Below, piece by piece: positions 60,006 through 64,000 of a stretch of 64,000 nucleotides of DNA. The notes beneath the pieces are model-generated. The model did not search any database. It saw nothing but the letters and a program-made list of their open reading frames with translations, and was not told the DNA's origin. Made by a program: the position numbers and the translations under genes. How positions within the stretch are numbered: the stretch's first letter is position 1; each line of letters opens with the position of its first letter. Source of the DNA: Alphaproteobacteria bacterium (GTDB lineage: Bacteria; Pseudomonadota; Alphaproteobacteria; DSM-16000; Inquilinaceae); contig JANQIX010000080.1 of NCBI GenBank assembly GCA_028281925.1, positions 21,505-85,504 of the forward strand, in the 5' to 3' direction.

Positions 60006-60233
60006 TCAACCCTCAGCCGCGTCGTCGTCATCCGCAACGTATTCCAGGATGTCCGCCGGCTGGCAGTCGAGATAGCGGCAGATGGCGTTGAGCGTGGCGA
60101 AGCGGATGCCCTTGACCTTGCCGGTCTTCAGCAGCGACAGGTTGGCCTCGGTGATGCCGATATGGCGTGCGAGATCGCCGGATTTGACCCCGCGCAGGGC
60201 GAGCATCCGCCCGAGATTGACGACGATCGCCAT
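60006..60233 (-). CDS. XRE-family regulator (YozG-like)
   Basis: A 75-residue single HTH: ALRGVKSGDLARHIGITEANLSLLKTG, read in parts, then IRFATLNAICRYLDCQPADIL. This compact XRE type regularly pairs with a DUF2975 membrane protein, as here (starting 15 bases after its stop). An acidic tail (DDDDAAEG) ends it. It probably controls the shared promoter at 60820-60864. Confidence 0.9.
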   Translation of the reverse strand: MAIVVNLGRMLALRGVKSGDLARHIGITEANLSLLKTGKVKGIRFATLNAICRYLDCQPADILEYVADDDDAAEG

Positions 60234-60248
60234 GGTGACCCGGCCTGC

Positions 60249-60785
60249 TCAAACGATCTGGGCATTTTCCTCCTGCAGCCGCTGACCTTCCTGCATGACC
60301 CGCGCGATCAGCAGCACGACGCAGCCGAGCAGCAGGGCGCTGAGATCCAGAGAGTCGCTGGAGATGGCAAGCTGCCGTTGGCCTTCCGGGTTGTGCAGCG
60401 TGACGGCCACCGATGCCAGCGGGTCGAACAGCAGCCGCGCGGCAACGAAGGCGAGGCACGCCTGGCCGACGCGGCGGATGCAGGCGATCGCCGCCGGCTG
60501 AAAGATGCGCCCACGCTCGTACTCGCCAAGCAGCCGGCGCAGATTGACCAGGCCCCAGGCGATGGCCAGCACCGGACCCGCCGACGCAATCAGGCCGAGC
60601 AGCAGGCCCGTGACCGGCACAGGCAGGCGGACATCGACCGGCAACACCTCAAGATCAACCATCGCCATCAGCCAGTTGAAGCTGCCCCAGAGCACGATCG
60701 GATAGGCCAGCACCAGCGCCAGGGCGATGGTGATCACCGAGCGCAGGCGGCGGCTTGAGCGGCGGATACGCTCTTGGTTGTCCAT
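60249..60785 (-). CDS. DUF2975 membrane protein
   Basis: A 178-residue protein with four hydrophobic segments (about 15-40, 55-80, 100-125, 143-162). The ERGRIFQPAAIACIRRVGQAC loop between TM2 and TM3 is the DUF2975 signature. GGAGGG precedes ATG 60785. The family commonly lies with a YozG-type regulator and may sense membrane or sporulation-type signals; its function is unproven. Confidence 0.88.
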   Translation of the reverse strand: MDNQERIRRSSRRLRSVITIALALVLAYPIVLWGSFNWLMAMVDLEVLPVDVRLPVPVTGLLLGLIASAGPVLAIAWGLVNLRRLLGEYERGRIFQPAAIACIRRVGQACLAFVAARLLFDPLASVAVTLHNPEGQRQLAISSDSLDLSALLLGCVVLLIARVMQEGQRLQEENAQIV

Positions 60786-60819
60786 GACTTGGCCCTCCGG
60801 CGTTTCATGCGGTGCGGCC

Positions 60820-60848
60820 GAGATAGCCGTGGAGAATCTTTCTGTCAA
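60820..60848 (-). promoter_or_regulatory. Promoter of the DUF2975/XRE operon
   Basis: On the minus strand TTGACA (60843-60848) and TATCTC (60820-60825) are exactly 17 bases apart, about 35 bases before the start of the DUF2975 gene. The -35 is consensus. Confidence 0.7.
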
Positions 60849-60864
60849 ACAATAAATTTATTGT
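60849..60864. promoter_or_regulatory. Palindromic operator abutting the -35 box
   Basis: ACAATAAATTTATTGT is a perfect 16-bp palindrome directly next to TTGACA. It is the natural binding site for the XRE regulator encoded by the operon, as activator or repressor. Confidence 0.6.
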
Positions 60865-60918
60865 CTTGCAGAAAATTCCAGAGAGCGACGGGCCTTTGTG
60901 ACCGGACCCCGTCAGCCA

Positions 60919-61470
60919 TCACCGCCGGTCTTGGTCATCGAGCTCGTATCTCGACTGCACCGGACCTGAGGTGAATGTCTTGGTTTCGATGTGCTTCAGG
61001 TCGATGTCGCGGTCCAGCGGCCCGAACAGCGGCCGGCCCTGGCCAAGCAGGATCGGAATGCGTGTGAGGGTGAGGTCGCGGATCAGCCCGTCGCGCAGAA
61101 AGCTCTGAACGATCCGGCCGCCATCGACATAGGCGTGCCGCCAGCCCTCTGCCGCGAGCCGTTCCATGACCTGCGGCGGCGAGGCGCTGAGGACGCGCAC
61201 ACGCCCCTCAAGAGCGTCCGGGATGTCAGCGGACCGAAGCGTCCGGCTCAACACCACCACCGGCTTGGCATAGGGCCAGTCGGGGAAGGTCAGCACCTTC
61301 TCGAAGCTCCCTCGGCCCATGATCAAGCCGTCGACGGACGCCATGAACGCCTCATAACCGTAGTCTTCGCCATCGGTCGGCTGCTTCATCAGCCAGTCGA
61401 GGTCGCCGTCGGGACGGGCAATGAAGCCGTCGAGGCTCACCGCGATGTACACATGGCCTTCGGTCATCAT
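60919..61470 (-). CDS. Dihydrofolate reductase-family protein (RibD C-terminal type)
   Basis: A protein of about 183 residues. VYIAVSLDGFIARPDGDLDWLM opens the RibD_C fold (read in parts), with DGLIMGRGSFEKVL and VDGGRIVQSFLRDGLIRDLTLT. It likely uses NADPH; the substrate is unknown, and it is not a classical FolA. ATG 61470 or 61467 is preferred over 61518, which has no support. Confidence 0.88.
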   Translation of the reverse strand: MMTEGHVYIAVSLDGFIARPDGDLDWLMKQPTDGEDYGYEAFMASVDGLIMGRGSFEKVLTFPDWPYAKPVVVLSRTLRSADIPDALEGRVRVLSASPPQVMERLAAEGWRHAYVDGGRIVQSFLRDGLIRDLTLTRIPILLGQGRPLFGPLDRDIDLKHIETKTFTSGPVQSRYELDDQDRR

Positions 61471-61581
61471 CGTCTTGTCGTGGTCCGTCGGATGCGGTCG
61501 GGGACAGTGGATGTCCATGGGCTAGAGATCGGGCCGATGCGGCCCGCCTAGAGAACACCGGTCCTGCGATCGGCGAGGGCC

Positions 61582-62325
61582 CTACTGGCAGACCCGCCGG
61601 CCGAACCGGTCGGTGCCTGCCTCTCGAAGGCCTGGCTGGCAGACGCAGGTGTTGGTTCGCGGCTCGGGTTGGGTGCCGGCGCCGCAGGACCAGACGCATC
61701 GGCCGTCGGCGGCGATCACGCGATAGGGGCGCGGGCAGGCTGGTGCCGGGTCGACCACACGGCCTGGTATCGGCTGAAGCAGCACCGGAAGGGTCGTGCA
61801 GCCCCCGGTTCCGGACGCGTTGGGCAGGCAGCTGAAGCTGAGATAGTTGTTGGAGTCGGTGTTCACCGTGCCGTACTGCCCCGCACCACCGCCCGCGGGT
61901 TGGCCACCGTCGTGCAACTCATCCGTCTCCGGCACCACGTTCGTGTCGTCGGCATAGACGCGCACCTGGTAGGTCCCTGCCGCGGGAAACGTCACGCCGG
62001 CAAAGGTTGCGGTGTGGACGCCGCTCGGCGGGGTCTGATCCAGCTGCGGCCCGGTCAGGGTGATCGTCTCGTGATAGCTCTGGTCGTGGCCGTTGCCGGA
62101 GACGCGCAAGGTCACGCGGAAGGCCGGCAGGGGCAGAAACTGCTCGTTGCTGTCATAGGCTACCGTCACGACCAGTGTGTTGCCGCTGCCCGGGCCCAGC
62201 CCACCGGACGGCGTCAACTGGGTCGCGCGCAGGTCCGGGGCGTCTGCTAGGGCGACAGCGGGCAGAACCAGGAGTGTCGCCAACAACACGGCTGCGGCCG
62301 CGCGAGAAATGCCTGACCGTCCCAT
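61582..62325 (-). CDS. Secreted CARDB-like protein with Cys-rich tail
   Basis: A 247-residue protein. GGAGG precedes ATG 62325. A signal peptide (RAAAAVLLATLLVLPAVALA) precedes an immunoglobulin-like CARDB domain (DLRATQLTPSGGLGPGSG, LVVTVAYDSNEQ, YQVRVYADDTNVVPETDE). The tail (CPRPYRVIAADGRCVWSCG and TCVCQPGLREAG) is a Cys-rich, EGF-like region. Probably a surface or envelope binding protein. Confidence 0.72.
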   Translation of the reverse strand: MGRSGISRAAAAVLLATLLVLPAVALADAPDLRATQLTPSGGLGPGSGNTLVVTVAYDSNEQFLPLPAFRVTLRVSGNGHDQSYHETITLTGPQLDQTPPSGVHTATFAGVTFPAAGTYQVRVYADDTNVVPETDELHDGGQPAGGGAGQYGTVNTDSNNYLSFSCLPNASGTGGCTTLPVLLQPIPGRVVDPAPACPRPYRVIAADGRCVWSCGAGTQPEPRTNTCVCQPGLREAGTDRFGRRVCQ

Positions 62326-62431
62326 AGGCGAGCCTCCTTGTTTCGCGGTTATTGGCGTTAGTCCGCGGTTACCGAGCAGGCCAAAGGAAAGTGTCAAGTT
62401 TTTGAGCGGGCGTTTCCTAGCCGGATCTGCC

Positions 62432-62851
62432 CTAGGCGCCGTCCGTCTTCGTCGCGACGGCGCAGAGATATTGGCCGAGCCGTTCATCAGAGGCTCGGAT
62501 ATGGCCTGTCAGCCATGCCTGGAACTTTGTAACGGCATCGAGTGTCGCCGCGTCGTCGCCCGCGTCATAGATCTCGCGCAGCGCGTCCACGCGGTCCAGC
62601 AACTCGTCATGCTCAAGTTGGTGGTCGCGGTAGTGGGGATAGGCGTACTGCCGCATCAGCAGGTGCTCGGCGGTGAAGTGCACCTTGGTGTAGGTGGCGA
62701 GGTGCTCGATCAGCGCATCGCGCTCGGCCTTGTCGCGCCCCTGGCGGATTGCATCTGCGAGGGCCACCACCAAGCCCATCTGGACGCGATGCTCACCGTC
62801 CATCGATCCGAAGCCGCTGTCGAACTCGGTCGTTTCCAGGGGCTCGGTCAT
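62432..62851 (-). CDS. Hemerythrin-like oxygen/iron-binding protein
   Basis: A 139-residue hemerythrin. GGGAG precedes ATG 62851. Ligands are visible in GEHRVQMG, HFTAEHLLMRQYAYPHYRDHQLEHDELL (HxxxE and HxxxH-D patterns) and the C-terminal HIRASDERLG. Such proteins bind O2 or sense redox in bacteria and are often linked to motility. Confidence 0.92.
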   Translation of the reverse strand: MTEPLETTEFDSGFGSMDGEHRVQMGLVVALADAIRQGRDKAERDALIEHLATYTKVHFTAEHLLMRQYAYPHYRDHQLEHDELLDRVDALREIYDAGDDAATLDAVTKFQAWLTGHIRASDERLGQYLCAVATKTDGA

Positions 62852-63175
62852 CGGGTGCTCCCGCGTCGCGCAGGTTGACAATCAATCAGCATAGCAGGGG
62901 GCGAAAGCGCGAGCTAGATATCCGCCTAGAGCGTGCATTGGCGCATCGATGCGGCGCGCTGACCACCGGCCCAACAGGCCACAGTCGGGACTCTACGAAT
63001 TGTCCCAATCGGCTGAGCCCTCCGTCTGCGATGACCGCCAACGGGCTTGTTCCGAGCGTAATTGTGGAGACGCCTCTTGCCACACCGGGTGTGCTTCGTC
63101 AGCATGCCACGAACGAATGCCAGTCCGGCGACAGGCCGGGAACGGCTCCAGGCAAACGGCGGGAGGGCACATCCG
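62852..63175. other. Intergenic region before the ABC binding-protein gene
   Basis: No gene, hairpin or repeat of note was seen. It contains the divergent promoters and the GGGAGGG ribosome binding site at its right edge. Confidence 0.5.
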
Positions 63176-64000
63176 GTGAACCTGATCAACCGACTTCTTG
63201 CGGGCACGATGGCCGTCGGCGCGCTGACGGTGCTCAGCCCAGTAACCGTGTCCGCCCAGACGGCGGAGGTTCTGCATTACTGGACGTCGGGTGGCGAGGC
63301 GCGGGCCGTAGGGGCATTGCGCGAGGAGTTCGAAGCCGCCGGGGGCACCTGGGTGGATGCGCCGGTGGCCGGCGGTGGCGGCGATGCCCAGGCCACGGTG
63401 CTGCGCTCGCGCGTGTTGGCCGGCGACCCGCCGACCGCCGTGCAGATCAAGGGGCCGAACATCCACGACTGGGCGGACGAAGGCGCGCTGGCGAATCTCG
63501 ACGAGGTTGCCGAGGCCGAAGGCTGGGACGACGTTCTGCCGCCGCTGTTGCGCGATATCGTCACCTTCGACGGCGAGTACGTGGCCGTGCCCGTCAACAT
63601 CCACCGGGTCAACTGGCTCTGGATCAATCCCGAACTGCTGGCCCAGGTAGATGCCGAGCCGCCGACGACCTGGGACGAGTTCAACGCCACGGCCGACGCG
63701 CTGCTTGAGGCCGGCATCACGCCGGTCGCACATGGTGGCCAGCCCTGGCAGGACGCCACGATCTTCGAAACCGTCGTGCTCGGCCTCGGCGGGCCGGACT
63801 TCTACCGCGAGGCGCTGGTGGAGCTGGATGCCGACGCCCTGACCGGCGAAACCATGATCGCTGTGTTCGAGCAGATGCGCCGCATCCGGGGCTATGTCGA
63901 CCCCAACTTCCCGGGCCGTGAATGGAACCTGGCCACCGGCATGGTGATGAATGGTGAAGCGGCCATGCAAATCATGGGCGACTGGGCGAAGGGCGAGTTC
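63176..64000 (+). CDS. ABC transporter sugar-binding protein (3' end outside window)
   Basis: The open frame runs past base 64000. GTG 63176 follows GGGAGGG. A signal peptide (MNLINRLLAGTMAVGALTVL, then SPVTVSAQ) leads to an SBP_bac_1 domain (LHYWTSGGEARAVGALREEF; PVAGGGGDAQATVLRSRVLAG; AQVDAEPPTTWDEFNATADALL; ATGMVMNGEAAMQIMGDWAKGEF, read in parts). This family binds mono- or oligosaccharides. The permease genes would lie to the right of the window. Confidence 0.92.
   Translation, partial: MNLINRLLAGTMAVGALTVLSPVTVSAQTAEVLHYWTSGGEARAVGALREEFEAAGGTWVDAPVAGGGGDAQATVLRSRVLAGDPPTAVQIKGPNIHDWADEGALANLDEVAEAEGWDDVLPPLLRDIVTFDGEYVAVPVNIHRVNWLWINPELLAQVDAEPPTTWDEFNATADALLEAGITPVAHGGQPWQDATIFETVVLGLGGPDFYREALVELDADALTGETMIAVFEQMRRIRGYVDPNFPGREWNLATGMVMNGEAAMQIMGDWAKGEF

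Noticed and set aside
1..64000. tRNA, rRNA, CRISPR or prophage structures
   Set aside because: No cloverleaf, conserved rRNA segment, regular repeat-spacer pattern or phage structural gene was recognised on either strand.

Overview
The window is GC-rich with densely packed genes. Content and codon bias point to an alphaproteobacterium, probably of the Rhodospirillales type: TRAP and Opp uptake systems, class III adenylate cyclases, a two-in-one LplT-Aas protein, a MaoC-Pta/AckA/FabI cluster, DUF455 and CAP proteins. The assignment rests on gene style, not on a marker gene. No rRNA, tRNA, CRISPR array or prophage is visible.

Layout. 1-2340: 3' end of a sensor histidine kinase, then an acetolactate-synthase-like TPP enzyme. 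2351-9469: an oligopeptide ABC system (oppF, D, C, B reading leftwards, with oppA further right). It is interrupted by a YefM/YoeB toxin-antitoxin pair and an opposite-strand, codon-independent release-factor-like gene. 9614-12730: a TRAP transporter (DctM, Q, P) and a small membrane protein. 12878-13763: a discoidin-like protein and a secreted protein made of 11-residue SFPD repeats. 13803-20949: a leftward, tightly packed run of bacterial voltage-gated sodium channel, glycerophosphodiesterase, Bcr-type MFS, YgjP-like metallopeptidase, second Bcr-type MFS, D-threonine-aldolase-like enzyme and adenylate cyclase. 21051-25408: PDZ lipoprotein and the LplT-PlsC-Aas fusion, with a clear operator-promoter. 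25735-31406: MazEF-like pair, alpha/beta hydrolases, TetR, a redoxin-2OG oxygenase fusion, RidA and a DMT exporter.

31575-34543: small secreted proteins, a CAP lipoprotein, a cold-shock protein, and a secreted SnoaL-like protein lying between two decayed IS5-like transposase ends. 34544-38746: YHYH protein, AraC regulator, TPR protein and GNAT. 38911-44928: a signalling block of sensor kinase, a LuxR-type autoinducer-binding domain fused to an intact GGDEF cyclase, a DUF455 ferritin-like protein, and an EAL-CBS-GGDEF protein. 45177-46642: a TetR/SDR divergent pair with two matching operators. 46914-51154: a permuted-papain hydrolase, then FabI/AckA/MaoC-Pta. 51434-52771: a second adenylate cyclase paralogue whose last 40 bp recur 159 bp downstream, on the other side of a long REP-like palindrome. 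53421-57219: an NMT1-type ABC importer with a MetE-like methyltransferase. 57274-59961: accessory genes including an AT-rich membrane protein and a V8-like protease. 60006-62851: XRE/DUF2975 pair with a palindromic operator, a DHFR-family reductase, a CARDB-like protein and a hemerythrin. The window ends inside a sugar-type ABC binding protein.

The most original items are the autoinducer-domain/GGDEF fusion, the redoxin-2OG oxygenase fusion lacking the peroxidatic cysteine, the SFPD-repeat protein, the release-factor-like gene beside a ribosome-targeting toxin, and the REP palindrome flanked by a duplicated gene tail. Roles are inferred from motifs read by eye; no database search was possible.
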